Below, one piece after another: positions 11,300 through 22,499 of a stretch of 64,000 nucleotides of DNA; the first letter of the stretch is position 1; every line of letters begins with the position of its first letter. The stretch spans positions 62,728,423-62,792,422 of the forward strand of contig JASEVX010000003.1 in assembly GCA_031761405.1 (NCBI GenBank). Direction: 5' to 3'. Made by a program: the position numbers and the translations under genes. The DNA is from Serripes groenlandicus. Lineage: Eukaryota > Mollusca > Bivalvia > Cardiida > Cardiidae. The notes under the pieces were generated by a model that worked only from the letters and a program-made list of their open reading frames with translations, was not told the DNA's origin and did no database searches.

Positions 11300-11695
11300 A
11301 TATAACATTTATAAAGTTATAAACAAATTTTTATTTCAACGTACTAAGTCTGTGAATCTCACAGAAACACCCATTTCAATATACGAACATGTTAAAGTAA
11401 ATTTAAGTATGAACCGGTTTTTTATGTACTGAAACTAGAAACGTCCGTTTATGTATAAGTATATTTCCAATATTTGCGGTTTTATATTGAGACTAGCTAA
11501 CCCGGCACGACGTAAACTTTCCTCTACCAAATTGGTTGTTGTATGTGGGAAACGGTTAGCTGCTGAACATGTATTTAAATGTTTAACTGTGTTAAATATT
11601 TTTATTCCCTTTAAATTGTTTATTTAAATCGTCATACATGTGTATTATTAGACAAAGGTGTCAGACCAAATTGGAACTTAGTTAAATTGTGCGTA
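11300..11695. other. Gene-free stretch
   Basis: Nothing recognisable beyond AT-rich sequence. Confidence 0.45.
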
Positions 11696-11870
11696 TATAC
11701 TTCAAATTACCTCCCTTTAAGTACTATCAGGATTTATTTATTGTGATACGTATGAATAAGTTTGATAAACATTAACATTTCAACTAGACGGCAACATTTA
11801 TTGTGAAACAGATATTTCTGTGGTTTATATATGTTTATGTCTGCACTTCTTCATCTAGAATTACTGCGTA
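11696..11870. repeat. Dispersed repeat R1, copy 3 fragment
   Basis: TACTTCAAATTACCTCCCTT and the GTATGAATAAG stretch match 9249-9320. GAAACAGATATTTCTGTGGT then matches about 2915-2935. Confidence 0.6.
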
Positions 11871-12184
11871 ATATATGATAGCATGTAAGGAACGGAATGG
11901 CATTAATGCCGAGCGCGAGGGTAAACAACGCCAAACAACAATAACAAGAAACAGATTACATTTACTGCGTGCCTTCTCTTGTTCATGGTTCCCGGTTTAA
12001 CATACTATCGAATTAAAAAAGCGTATGAGGCAGGTAACCTGTTCAGTTTACTGTTTAGACAAGATACAGTATGAATTTCGCTTAAATAAAAATGTACATA
12101 TATTCAATTAATATACTGGCCTTTGTCTTTTGTTTTTAATTTGTAAAGCTCACACATGTATATAGAGTGTAAAAGGGATGTCAT

Positions 12185-12325
12185 TAACTTAAATTAATGT
12201 ACTTAGTAAGGACAAAGAGAAATCACGATATGTGGTCACGCTGGCAGGTCTAAATATTCTCCTTGTTCGAAATTTCTAAGCATCCCTACTGGAAGCCGCC
12301 TCCTGGCGGCTTCCAATGAAGGAAC
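12185..12325. repeat. Dispersed repeat ending in a hairpin (copy 2)
   Basis: TTAAATTAATGTACTTAG, TATGTGGTCACGCTGGCAGG and the hairpin GGAAGCCGCC-TCCT-GGCGGCTTCC (12291-12314) match the unit at 3165-3290. Confidence 0.72.
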
Positions 12326-12404
12326 AGCTGAATAGCTTAGTAGAATATTTTATACTACAAATAATTACATGAAATGCATGGGCTATACAGAGCTACAGTA
12401 CAGC

Positions 12405-12625
12405 TCAAGGGGGTTTTCCCAAAAACCCTCACCCCCGCGGGCTGATAAGGCAGTCCCCCGGCGTTCCCGCTCACCTGTACGCAGGGTTTCCGCTACAATA
12501 ACCCCGCGGTCTCGCCGGGTTTGATCATTCAACTATTAAATCCGCGGAGGGAAATCCGATAACGATTTATGACGTCACGATGATTGACAGCTGTGATAAT
12601 GCAGCCCCACGGCGTTAGAGCGTAG
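12405..12625. other. GC-rich patch
   Basis: A strikingly C+G-rich island in AT-rich surroundings, with several CpG dinucleotides and CCGCGG-like motifs. It ends in TTATGACGTCACGATG, which holds a CRE-like palindrome (TGACGTCA, about 12570). No open frame is attached. It could be a promoter relic or part of a GC-rich transposon end; neither is shown. Confidence 0.45.
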
Positions 12626-12684
12626 GATGGAAGCCATTAATACTAGTTTTAAAGTGTTTGGTATGCCGGGAAACTATTGTGCCC

Positions 12685-13150
12685 TTTTACCACACACAGA
12701 CGCTGTCGACGCCTCTACAACAGATCACTTATGAAAACGTTGTGACAAAATGTAAAATTTCTCATGTTACCACCATGTTTTCAACTTTATTCAATATTGA
12801 TTCATTCATTGGGGCTTAACGCGGTTTTCAACTATTGTTCAGTATATCACGGGTGCCAGTTCACGTACTTAAGCTACCAGTTCGACTTACAACATACTTC
12901 CAAAGTAGCTGGCTGCTTATCAACATTGACTGTTAGCCCATTGGTGAAACACGAGTGACGCTTGTCGTCAAACTTCGAAAATGTTAGCGGAGCTGGTATT
13001 CGAACTCACAACCGTTGGATTGACAGCCTGCGTCGCTACCGACTGAGGTACCGGGGCTCAATAATTAAGCTTCTGTGAATTTTAATATCACGAAGTTTTG
13101 CGTAGATATTTTATATGTCGTCTGCTGCATAGTATGGTGGAAGTATACAT
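12685..13150. mobile_element. TTAA-type MITE split by a SINE
   Basis: The left half (GACGCCTCTACAACAGATCA, then TGAAAACGTTGTGACAAAAT and ACCATGTTTTCAACTTTATT) ends near 12794. The right half resumes near 13065 and ends with TATGTCGTCTGCTGCATA. The intervening segment is a reverse-strand SINE, so the MITE was there first. Confidence 0.75.
12795..13058 (-). mobile_element. tRNA-derived SINE, full length (family S3), inside a MITE
   Basis: On the reverse strand the head reads AGCCCCGGTACCTCAGTCGG and then GTTGTGAGTTCGAATACC (A and B boxes). The body contains CGCTAACATT, and the tail is the usual GGCGTTAAGCCCC type ending in (ATTG)-like repeats. The same family occurs at 59599-59903. Confidence 0.8.
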
Positions 13151-13649
13151 ATTCATTGAGCGGGGCGATCACGCACCGGTTTATGATGTAACTTGGATCT
13201 GTTAACGATAGTCGACGTATCAGATGGCAATTTTAAGATACACCAGCTTTTACCATGATGTTTTATTTTACTATATGCATATATCTAAACGAAGTCCACT
13301 ATGCACAAGTACGAAATATAACCTATAAATGAGCCGTGTTAGGGGATATTGATACCACTTCGAACAGTGAAGTGAATGTACACCAGCAACCTGTTATACA
13401 GTCATAAATGGCAAAAACACAACATCAACAGAAACGTTGACCCCTCGTTTAATACAAAAATAACTTTGATGCCAAATCAACAATACCGAAAGTCACCAAA
13501 CACTTCTAAAAGATTGTTTGTCTGTGTTAACAAAATGTATTTTAGCTTGTGTATTCAGACATCTCTTTCCCATTAACAGAAATCTTCTGCATGCCCCAAC
13601 GTGGAAAGGTTTTTGGCAAAACATAAGCATATTTTCGAATATTGTGACA

Positions 13650-13925
13650 CAGGAAGAACTATCTCAATGTTAACCCTTTGCGACACGAAGACGCATCTAA
13701 AACATAGGGTTTTTGAAAACACTGTGAGAAATTTCTCATTTTACTACAATGGTTTGTATTCATTTACAAAATAGTACGCATCTAAAACATAGGGTTTTTG
13801 AAAACACTGTGAGAAATTTCTCATTTTACTACAATGGTTTGTATTCATTTACAAAATAGTACTATCATGAAAGAGATTTCGTCGTTTCTAGTCGTCTGCT
13901 TCATATTTATTTTATGTTGATGAGG
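13650..13925. mobile_element. TTAA-type MITE with a perfect internal 85-bp tandem duplication
   Basis: Starts TTAACCCTTTGCGACACGAAG (13672) and ends with the CTAGTCGTCTGCTTCATATT arm. Bases 13691-13775 are repeated exactly as 13776-13860, covering the hairpin half of the element. The identity means the duplication is young or an assembly artefact. Confidence 0.8.
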
Positions 13926-14119
13926 ATAGTATGAGCTTGTGCATGGCCCAAGTTAAAAGTTGCTTTTGTGAACAGTTTACATCCAGAACAAGGACCTACA
14001 CTTAAAATAGCTTGTTCCTTTTCTCATACACTCGCTCTGAACTAGTGTACAGCGGTTGTTTTGTGCATGTTTCATTTGTTCTTGCCTGTGCAGGATTTAA
14101 TTAATCGAATTACAGTAAG

Positions 14120-14475
14120 AAAAGCTTGACGCCGTTTTCAACAATATTCAGTCATATCACGGCGGCCAGTTCACATACTCATGTGTTTCCTAGCTTTCTC
14201 CGGGACATGTCCTATGTTCGAGGCTTATGATACAGGTATATATTGGTAAACGTAAATAAATATAAACCAGAAATAGAACCTATTTTTTGCTCCGATACAA
14301 TTATTTTAAACATGCAGACTATTTGTATATTTGAAATCTCTACTCCGAATTAAATGCTTTCATAAATGAGCATTTTATAATATGCTCTTAACAATGCTCA
14401 ATGTTGATTAACTGGGATAAAACGTCGTTTTCAACAATTGTTCAGTCAAATTACGGCGGCCAATTCACATATCTC
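14120..14475 (-). mobile_element. Two SINE 3' fragments (reverse strand)
   Basis: GACGCCGTTTTCAACAATAT with TCACGGCGGCCAGTTCAC (14128-14205), and AACGTCGTTTTCAACAATTG with TTACGGCGGCCAATTCAC (14420-14470). Both lack heads. Confidence 0.7.
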
Positions 14476-14479
14476 AACA

Positions 14480-15385
14480 CTGCAGACAATCATGATTAAG
14501 GACACCCAACGTAATGGCATTTGCTAAATGTATATATATAGATCAGCACGCACATTCATGCATAGTGGTTTGGATCTACACTTCACTGCCTACGCTAAAA
14601 ACAAATTATATAGAACTTTGATCATATATACTTTATGTTGTCGTTTTACATTGTTCTAATATCTTTTGTGTTTTTTAGGGGATATAGATCAATTTCTTTT
14701 ACATATTTCTATTGAAAATAGCAAAACACAAGTTTTAAGCTGAATCTTATAAAATGTATGTGTATATGTATGTAATTAGCTTTGATAAAATAACGATGTT
14801 ATTTAAACGACGAAACAAACTGTCAGATTACCAGCGGGTTAGTCGGGTCAATAAAAACAATGCCCTGTGATCTATATGCAAGTCACCGTCTTTAAATCAG
14901 CCTGACAACCAACACGAAATACATCACACGTTTTTCATCTGTCACGCGCTTTATAAAGTGTTAACCCCTTTACTCGCAAACAGTAATGTTTATATTGAAA
15001 ATAAATTTGTTTTAAGATTTATTTGTCTTCAATGGAGTGTCGTATAAAAAGTGATTTTTGTTGACTTGGTAAATCAATATAAATTTGTTTATGGATTTAT
15101 CATAATCGTGTTGATCTTAATTGTATGTAAATGTAGAAATAGGATTATTATTCTCAAAGGTAATGCTGTATTTCTCAATTATGCTGTAGAACATTGAATT
15201 TGATTATAAATGTTTGTAATATGCACATGCATATTTCATCGCAATATATCTCAGACAACTCGATGTTCAAAGTATTCAAGTAAGGTATTTGAGCGACTGT
15301 TCCAGTGTTTCTTTGTTTTGTTCTTTATTTCAGCATATAAAACATACATGATGAGTCAAGTTTGAACATATATGCGCATACAAAT
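14480..15385. other. Gene-free stretch
   Basis: AT-rich; no gene, repeat or RNA recognised. Confidence 0.5.
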
Positions 15386-15388
15386 CCA

Positions 15389-15575
15389 GCCCTGTGTTCC
15401 ATAGTAAACACAACGTAAACACGTTTTGTCTATGGAGCGGAACGAAACCTACCTGTAGTATGCATGTAATCCCGTCAAACAGGTTTGGTTTACCGACTAA
15501 TGCACGGATTATCGACGAAACCTATATAGGTTTCGCAAAACAGGTTTTGGGTTTGGTGACTATGGAACACAGGGC
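15389..15575. mobile_element. Short TIR element (187 bp)
   Basis: Ends GCCCTGTGTTCCATAGT and ACTATGGAACACAGGGC are exact inverse complements. Inside, ACAGGTTTGGTTTACCG and the GGTTTCG/CGAAACC pair add further inverted symmetry (15480-15560). The small open frame across it simply reads through the palindrome. A partial copy is at 8300-8326. Confidence 0.8.
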
Positions 15576-16320
15576 AGGTCTACAGTGTACATGGTACATT
15601 TGGTAACAGTGATTTATCTGATCTGACTCAATTGTCATTATTTGATTTAGCCATTGGTTTGCTAATATCCGAGGAAACATGTAATGACCTGAAAATAGCA
15701 GTATACATGTAGATTTGAGTAGGGGGTCATATTTTAAGACACGTAGAAGTCGCTCCCTTTTCAGTGTTCTCTCTTCCGTCCATAATTACAACATAAATCG
15801 ACTGTAGATGCGTTTACAGACTTCTGGTTCGGATTAATGGAAATGGGTTACAATATTAAATATAGTAACACTAATTAAAAGCCAATGAAAAGAGGGAACG
15901 TCATCTAAAACATTTAATCTGGACAGGGTGAGTGTATTCATTACACTCACCCTGATCTGGAGGAGCTTGAGAAAGAACGTAATTATTATTGAAATTAAAT
16001 TGCAATATATTGATTTATTTTATTAACACTCGCCATGCAGAATAATCAATCTGGCGAGCAATTATTTTGAAAAGTAAACAATCGTTCATGATGCATATGC
16101 CTGCAAAATTAACTATTTTGGAAGCAGAGTAAACAATACAGAATAGTTAACATAATGTATAATCGGATGAAATTGAAACACACCTACTCGCATTTTTCCA
16201 CGGGGGCTTCGCGGCGCGGAAGAAAAATAGGCCACTCCCATTTAACATTTTCTGCGGAGGGAACCCTGCAATCCCTCTATCTCTGAAATACCTCCATTTG
16301 AACAAATATAAATCTCAACT
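15576..16320. other. Gene-free stretch with one perfect hairpin
   Basis: The only structure is at 15924-15954: arms CAGGGTGAGTGTA and TACACTCACCCTG with loop TTCAT. A short GC-rich patch lies at 16198-16280. No gene seen. Confidence 0.5.
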
Positions 16321-16329
16321 TGTTACCAA

Positions 16330-19078
16330 TACTTAAGAGTAACAAAATTGACGAGTTGACGAATTGACGAAGCTCTTCTGAATGACTGATGGCCATGCAA
16401 TTTGAAATTGGGCCTAATTTGCATTCAATACGTCTAGGTACATTATGTAAAAGACAGAAATAATGTTTCCAGATGTTTTTCTTTCGTCAATTCCTCAACC
16501 AAATTGACGAATTGACGAAGCTCTTCTGGATGACTGATGGCCATGCAATTTGAAATTGGGCCTAATTTGCATTCAATACGTCCAGATACATTACCTAAAA
16601 GACAGAAATAAAGTTTTTCGAAAAATATTTGTTTCGTCAATTCGTCAACACAATTGACGTTGACGAATTGACGAACTTGACGAAGTTCTTCTGAATGACT
16701 GACGGCCATGCAATTTGAAATAGGGCCTAATTTGCATTCAATACGTCCAGATACATTACCTAAAAGACAGAAATAAAGTTTTTCGAAAAATATTTGTTTC
16801 GTCAATTCGTCAACACAATTGACGTGTTGACGAATTGACGAACTTGACGAAGCTCTTCTGAATGACTGATGGCCATGCAATTTGAAATAGGGCCTAAGTT
16901 TGCATTCAAACGTCAAGACACGTTATCTAAAAGACAGAAATAAAGTTTTTAGAAAAACATATTTTTCGTCAATATCTAAATTGACAAACTTGACGGAGCT
17001 CTTCTAGTTGAGTTTAATCGTATCAAATTCTCATGTTTTTTACATAGAAGGAAATATTATTTTAGGTCCTCTCTTATAAAGATTGATTTTCAGGAAGCAC
17101 GGTGAATATTTTACATGTTCATACAATATCAGCTTACTTTAGCTGTATAATTTATCATACAAGAACAAAGTTAACGAATTGACGAAATTGATGAATCAGT
17201 AACAGTTTGTTACTCGTAAATTCGTCGCTCGTCAACCTAACTTCACGGACCTAAAAAAAGTCACAGTTCGTCACTCTTCAATTCGTTACTCGTCAACAAA
17301 AGCTTCACGGACCTGAAGAATGTCACAGTTCGTCTCTTGTCAATTCGTCACTCATCAACCTTACTTCACAGACCTAACAAAATTGACGAGTTGACGAATT
17401 GACGAAGCTCTTCTGAATGAATGATGGCCATGAAATTAATGAAAACACTGCAGTGCTGACGGCCTGGTGGCTGCTGGAAGGTTGGACCTTTCGACGCACG
17501 GGCGCTCCGGCCACCCGGTCAATCCGCCACTGTATATTTCACGTGACTTATTTCGTGGGGTGGGGGAATCGGGCACGGGCCCTATGTGCTCCTGCTAAAT
17601 CCGCCTCTTCATTTGCCACGCTTTTTCTTTGTTTACCATTCATTTTTCGACGCACGGTTAATCCACCATTGTATTTTTAACGTGACTTCTTTCTTTTTTT
17701 CCCTTCCTCTTCGAGAATGTTAATAATGTTAACAAGCGTCCATATTTGTCCTCTCGGCGCATTAATTTCTAAAGCATTTCTTAAACTTATATTGGAGTAC
17801 TCACGCCTTAAGTTTTTTCACCGATGTTCCAACAACATTAAAAATTATATTTATGGGGGGAGATCCTAACCTTTTAAACCCAGTTTTGTTGAATCCATGA
17901 TGAACTATTTTTCTCGCGCAGTTTCTCATGCGTTGTTTGGTGCTAACAGCAATTGGCAGGCTGTTAACTCCGAAACAAATGGTATTACTACAATGACCAG
18001 GGGCTAAAGCCCCAGGCCAAAAACAGGGCATTATCTAAAAGACAGAAATAAAGTTTTTAGAAGAATTATGTTTTCGTCAATTCGTAAACACAATTGGCGA
18101 GTTGACGAATTGACGAACTTGACGACGATCTTTTGAAAGACTAAGGGTCATGAAAATTTAAATAGGGTCTTATTTGCATTCAATCCGTCCAGGTTCATCT
18201 AACAGACAGAAATAACGTTTTTAGAAAAATATTTGTTTCGTCAATTCGTCAACAAAATTGACGATCGTGACGAAGCTCTTCTGAATGACTGATGGCCATG
18301 ACATTTTAAATAGGGTCTAATTTACATTCAATACGTACACTTATCTGAAAAACAGAAATAAAGTGGGTTTTTTTTCCGAATTGACGAACTTGACGTCTAG
18401 TTTAGTTTTATTAAATTCTCGTATATTTTACATAGAAGGAAACATCACGAAATAAACATTGGAGAAATGGATTGGACTGAAAGCTCATAGCTTATTTTAG
18501 GTCATCTCTTCCTCTCTTATAAAGATTGATTTTCAGGAAGCACGGTGAAAAGTTTACATGTTCAGAAAATATCAGCTTACTAGATTACATATTAGCTGTA
18601 TAATTCATCATACAAGAAAAAAGTAGACGAATTGACAAAATTGATGAAGCAGGCGCATATCTAGTCTAGGCTTCTACATCCTTTTATGAGATATATTTTT
18701 TTTAAAAACACTTTTTTTCTTTTGCAAAAAAGACACTAAAGATGCTGTAGATTGCATTTCAGAGCTTCTAGACTCTAACAAAAAATATTGAAGGAGGGCT
18801 AAACCCCCTATCATCTAGTGTGATTCTACATCAATTGTTCTCCGAGCTAGCTTCACAAACAATTTGAAGTTCGTCGCTCGTCAATTCGTTACTCGTCAAC
18901 CTAGCTCCAAGGACCTAAACAAAGTCATAGTTCGTCACTCGTCAATCGTCAATCTAACTTCACCGACTTAACAAAAGTCACTGTTCGTCACTCGTCAATT
19001 CGTCACTCGTCAACCTAACTTCACGGACCTAAAAAAAAGTTACAGTTCGTCACTCGTCAACCTAACTTCACGGACCTG
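16330..19078. repeat. Degenerate satellite region rich in GACGAATTGACGA
   Basis: Units of about 146-167 bp (GAAGCTCTTCTGAATGACTG recurring at about 16371, 16519, 16684 and 16851), each ending in an AAAGACAGAAATAAAGTTTT stretch and a GTCAATTCGTCAACACAATT stretch. Further copies lie at 17383-17425 and 18028-18400. At 17220-17380 and 18860-19078 the complementary motif GTTCGTCACTCGTCAATTCG alternates with ACTTCACGGACCT. The long reverse frame at 16443-16916 (157 aa) is only the translation of three units and is not a gene. Confidence 0.85.
17430..18027. other. Unrelated block inside the satellite
   Basis: Satellite motifs stop at about 17430 and resume at 18028. The block is more GC-rich, repeats CACGTGACTT-like and TTTTCGACGCACGG motifs (17490 and 17646), and ends with the hairpin GGGCTAAAGCCC (18001-18012). 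No protein recognised in any frame. It is probably an inserted element of unknown class. Confidence 0.5.
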
Positions 19079-19084
19079 TAATAA

Positions 19085-19415
19085 TGTTAATAGTATCATT
19101 GATGACAAGAAGAAGACAAAACCCCAAGCAGAATGAATGAAAGGGATAATTATCATTATCATCAATATTTTTCTAATTATTATTATTATTGTTAATGATA
19201 AAAATGATAGATATGTTAGTCATATAAACAACGTCTATAGTTTAATAAAACAAAATAACACACTTACGATTCACTTTAAGGATCATTTACTCGCTCTTAT
19301 TTACACATTAGACTGGTCTCTTTCCAACAGTCAGTCGGATATCATGCGCCTACATTATGCAATCAATCATGTGAAAATAATACACGTCGCGAGAAAACCA
19401 ACATTATGGCCCTCT
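19085..19415. repeat. Repeat unit R3, copy 3 (diverged)
   Basis: GATGACAAGAAGAAGACAAA, an (ATT)n tract, then TTTACACATTAGACTGGTCT and CAACAGTCAGTCGGATATCA match R3 copies at 5.4 and 7.2 kb. The forward frame here is shadowed by this repeat. Confidence 0.68.
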
Positions 19416-19549
19416 GCGTCATGTATCGACACAGGGTCGCTAGCCACATGTTAAAACATTTTCTTCTGATACTTTATGCGTTTAACACTTTCCCACGCAC
19501 AGCAGATTGTATGTTCTAAGAAATGTTGATAAAATCAAGAGTGATAATC

Positions 19550-19762
19550 TTAACTCTTTCAGCGCCAAAGGCAATATTCAGGATTGTGCAAACAATACTG
19601 ATTCAGGCGAGTCAGCAAGTAACGAGCTGTCTCACCTGAAATCAGCATTGTTTGCTTTCTAGTTATCAAAATTGTCCAATATTGTATTATATGAGAAATT
19701 GATACGCCCGATTTTGAACATGGAAGAGTCTACTTTAAACAATTCGGCGCTGAAAGAGTTAA
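19550..19762. mobile_element. TTAA-bounded MITE, second family (213 bp)
   Basis: Termini TTAACTCTTTCAGCGCC and GGCGCTGAAAGAGTTAA are perfect inverse complements. An internal hairpin pairs CAAACAATACTGATT with AATCAGCATTGTTTG (about 19588-19654). A diverged copy sits at 61091-61300. The nested TIR plus internal hairpin design mirrors the commoner TTAACCCTTTCCC family. Confidence 0.85.
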
Positions 19763-20216
19763 ATGTTCGTATTCAACGTTTAATACACTCAGGTGTATTA
19801 ATTATAAAACATGATATATATACGATCTATGAAAATATATGTCATTTATCGTAACAGACTTTATACTTATTATACGATATTCTTTGCTGTGTTTATTGCT
19901 CCTTATTGTCCCGAGTGTGTATTGTGGCCTAAGATAATTGAAGCAACAGTTTTGTAGTTGCTATAGGTATCATATATTGTGAACAAATCACAGCATATCA
20001 AATGAATACAGTTTTGCAGAATATGTTGATGAATAGGCCTATACAACTTCTATGTATAAACCGTGAATTATTCATTATCTACATTATCTACATCTGTTGA
20101 ATAAAACCGAAAATAAAAATATCACATTTTCATACTAAAAATAAAATGTAAAATAAAACGAACGTTGAAATGACAATCTTCGAGTAGTTTTTAATGTGTT
20201 TCCGTTTGACGTCAAA

Positions 20217-20625
20217 AGGCCCAAAATCAACGGTCACGTTTAGCATGTGCTAACGGGAAATCCCATGATATATGCCTTCATTTATTTATAAATGTGTGTA
20301 TACATGCAAAAGCATTTATGTTAATGACGAGAAACGTGACGACATGGATCTACATGTGTTTGTAGAAGTCTTATTAAATGTAAAACTATCTATGTATCAT
20401 GCATTAAGTTCAGACAATACTCGAAGGCCCAAAATCTAATCAAGTGTCACGTTTAGCATGTGATAATGGGAAACCCCATGATATATGCCTTCATGTACAT
20501 GTATTTATAAATGTGTGTATGCAAAATCATGTATGTAATTGACGAGAAACGTGACATGTTTTTGTAGAAGTCTAATAAGATGAATCGTTCTATCCATGTA
20601 TCATGCATTAAGTTCAGAAAAGAGT
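20217..20625. repeat. Tandem duplication, unit about 200-210 bp
   Basis: AAGGCCCAAAATC, GTCACGTTTAGCATGTG, CCATGATATATGCCTTCAT, GACGAGAAACGTGAC and ATGTATCATGCATTAAGTTC recur in order in both halves (20217-20421 and 20423-20622) with moderate divergence. Confidence 0.85.
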
Positions 20626-20639
20626 TGTCCCGCAGGAAA

Positions 20640-20805
20640 ATCAAAAGTGTGGACTCTGCGTAATTAGCGACCAGGATCAGCCTGCACAGTCTAATCCGGG
20701 CCGATACATTCCGTCTAAAAGTGTATGTCCGGGTTAGCCTTCGCGGCTTTTCCGTGTCGATACTTTTCGGAGAGTCCACACTGTTGGTTTTCTCGCAAGA
20801 CGGCT
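20640..20805. repeat. Dispersed hairpin repeat R5, copy 1
   Basis: Outer arms GTGTGGACTCTGCGTAATTA and CGGAGAGTCCACACTG are inverted. Inside lie GACCAGGATCAGCCTGCACA and AATCCGGGCCGATACATTCC. A related unit is at 23685-23900. Similar foldback repeats are common in heterodont bivalves (recollection, not checked). Confidence 0.65.
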
Positions 20806-21391
20806 CCCTTGTTATACATACAAGTGTTGTTCCGCATCTTGTGAGTTTGGGTCGTATCTCATTTGCACAAAGTGAAAACTCAGGTGATCATGTGCATTGG
20901 ACAACGTCTTTTTATAATATAGACATTTGTAGGCCTACATTGTTGGACAATACACACGAACTTGGCCCTACATCCACTGTACCTTTACATGAGCAAGTCC
21001 ATGCAAATTGTTCAAGTCTGCAGTTGTGATTAAATTATTTGTCAACACACTCCTTACTAAAATTATTATTCCGCCATTGTTACTTTTGTAGAATAGTCGT
21101 CACTGATGACGTTATTCGTTTACGTTATCAAGTGTACCGACTCAACCCCGTGTTCCGACTTGCGCCGTTTTAAGTAATTTGCGTAAATAAATTGTAGACC
21201 CAGATCGAACTGCTCAGATTGTTCGCAATTGACAGGATGAATACCTTTTTGCTTGGATGAGCTCCTGATAATCAATAAGATCCGAAATCACCGGACGCGG
21301 CTCTTTTATAATCGATTGCGAAATAAGCTTTCAGCTTATATTAATCACGCTCGATGTATATCTGCTTCCTGGAGACTTAACCAGTACTCGT

Positions 21392-21465
21392 GCCGTTTGT
21401 GTTTAAAATGCCGCTCATCACGGGATTCGAACATTGGACCTTTAGTACGAGAGGCATACGCTCTA
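21392..21465 (-). mobile_element. tRNA-like pseudogene or SINE head
   Basis: On the reverse strand it reads GTAGAGCGTATGCCTCTCGT then GTTCGAATCCCGTGATGAG. The B-box region is good, but the anticodon arm does not fold convincingly and no acceptor stem closes. Confidence 0.45.
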
Positions 21466-21974
21466 CATTTGCATCTTATATCTTCCACTAGTCCTTAAAA
21501 AATGTCAAGAATCTGGAAAACAGATGGAACTGGATTTACGACATCTAGCCTAGCCCTAATGAGTTGTAGTAGTTATTAAAGGGGCATGGACATTTGGAAA
21601 AATTACGAATGCAGAACGTGGAATACTTGTTTCAATACTCTGTTCTTGTAACAGTATTCATTCACCCATTGTATATATGAGCACTGCTCTGAGAAAACCA
21701 ACCTTGTGGAATGTATGTCCAGTGTAATTCAAGATCGACCTGCGCATCCGAGCAATTTGATCTGACTCTACATCGTTCTTTCGGTTGCCATGGAAGCCAT
21801 AACTATGTATGGATCCTTAAGTTGTAAAGACATTAGAGGATGCTACTTATGAAGTGTAATTACAATTGACCCATTGGTTATTTTGGTGGATTCTTTTGAA
21901 GTCAAAAGTGAATGGACGGACGCAATCCTTATGACAAGGTTCGACTTGCTTTCAGTCAGGAACGCCAGCAATGA

Positions 21975-22400
21975 AGGTAGACATATAAAAGTAACAGTTC
22001 TGCTTGATTTTTCTTAGTTTTGTAAGATTTCCAACTGAATTGATAGCATAAAGGTAAAAATAGCAAGGTAACAGTTCTGCTTGATTTGTTTTCTTAGTTT
22101 GTAAAGTTTTCCACTGAATTGACAGCAGAAAGGTAGAAATAGCAAGTAAACAGTTCTGCTTGATTTTGATTTTATTTTCTTAGTTTGTAAAGTTTCCCAT
22201 TGAATTGACAGCAAAAAGGTAGACATATCAAAGTAACAGTTCTGCTTCATTTGTTTTCTTAGTTTGTTAAGTTTCCCATTGAATTGACGGGCGTTACAGT
22301 AGAAATATTAAGCTAACATTTATGCTTGATTGTCTTGTCTTAGTTTGTAAAGTTTACCATTGAATTGACGGGCATAAAAGTAGAAATATCAAGGTACCAA
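21975..22400. repeat. Minisatellite, about five units of about 80 bp
   Basis: AACAGTTCTGCTTGATT recurs at about 21993, 22070, 22148 and 22234, with a variant at 22314 (spacing 77-87), each followed by TTTTCTTAGTTTGTAAAG and CCATTGAATTGACAG. Units diverge gradually. The reverse open frame at 22014-22250 is a by-product. Confidence 0.9.
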
Positions 22401-22499
22401 TTCGGTTAAAACAATGGCAGCTCGCCAAATGGCTTTATGCCCATATGATGATGATGGCCAGTCGGTACTATGCTCTTTTTAAATGCAGTAACATTATCA

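Noticed and set aside
15394..15606. 70-codon forward frame
   Set aside because: Covers the short TIR element from end to end; a palindrome by-product.
16443..16916. 157-codon reverse frame with three similar blocks
   Set aside because: It is the translation of satellite units whose length happens to keep the frame; no domain and no start context.
21392..21465. Possible genuine tRNA on the reverse strand
   Set aside because: The anticodon arm does not fold properly and no acceptor stem closes.
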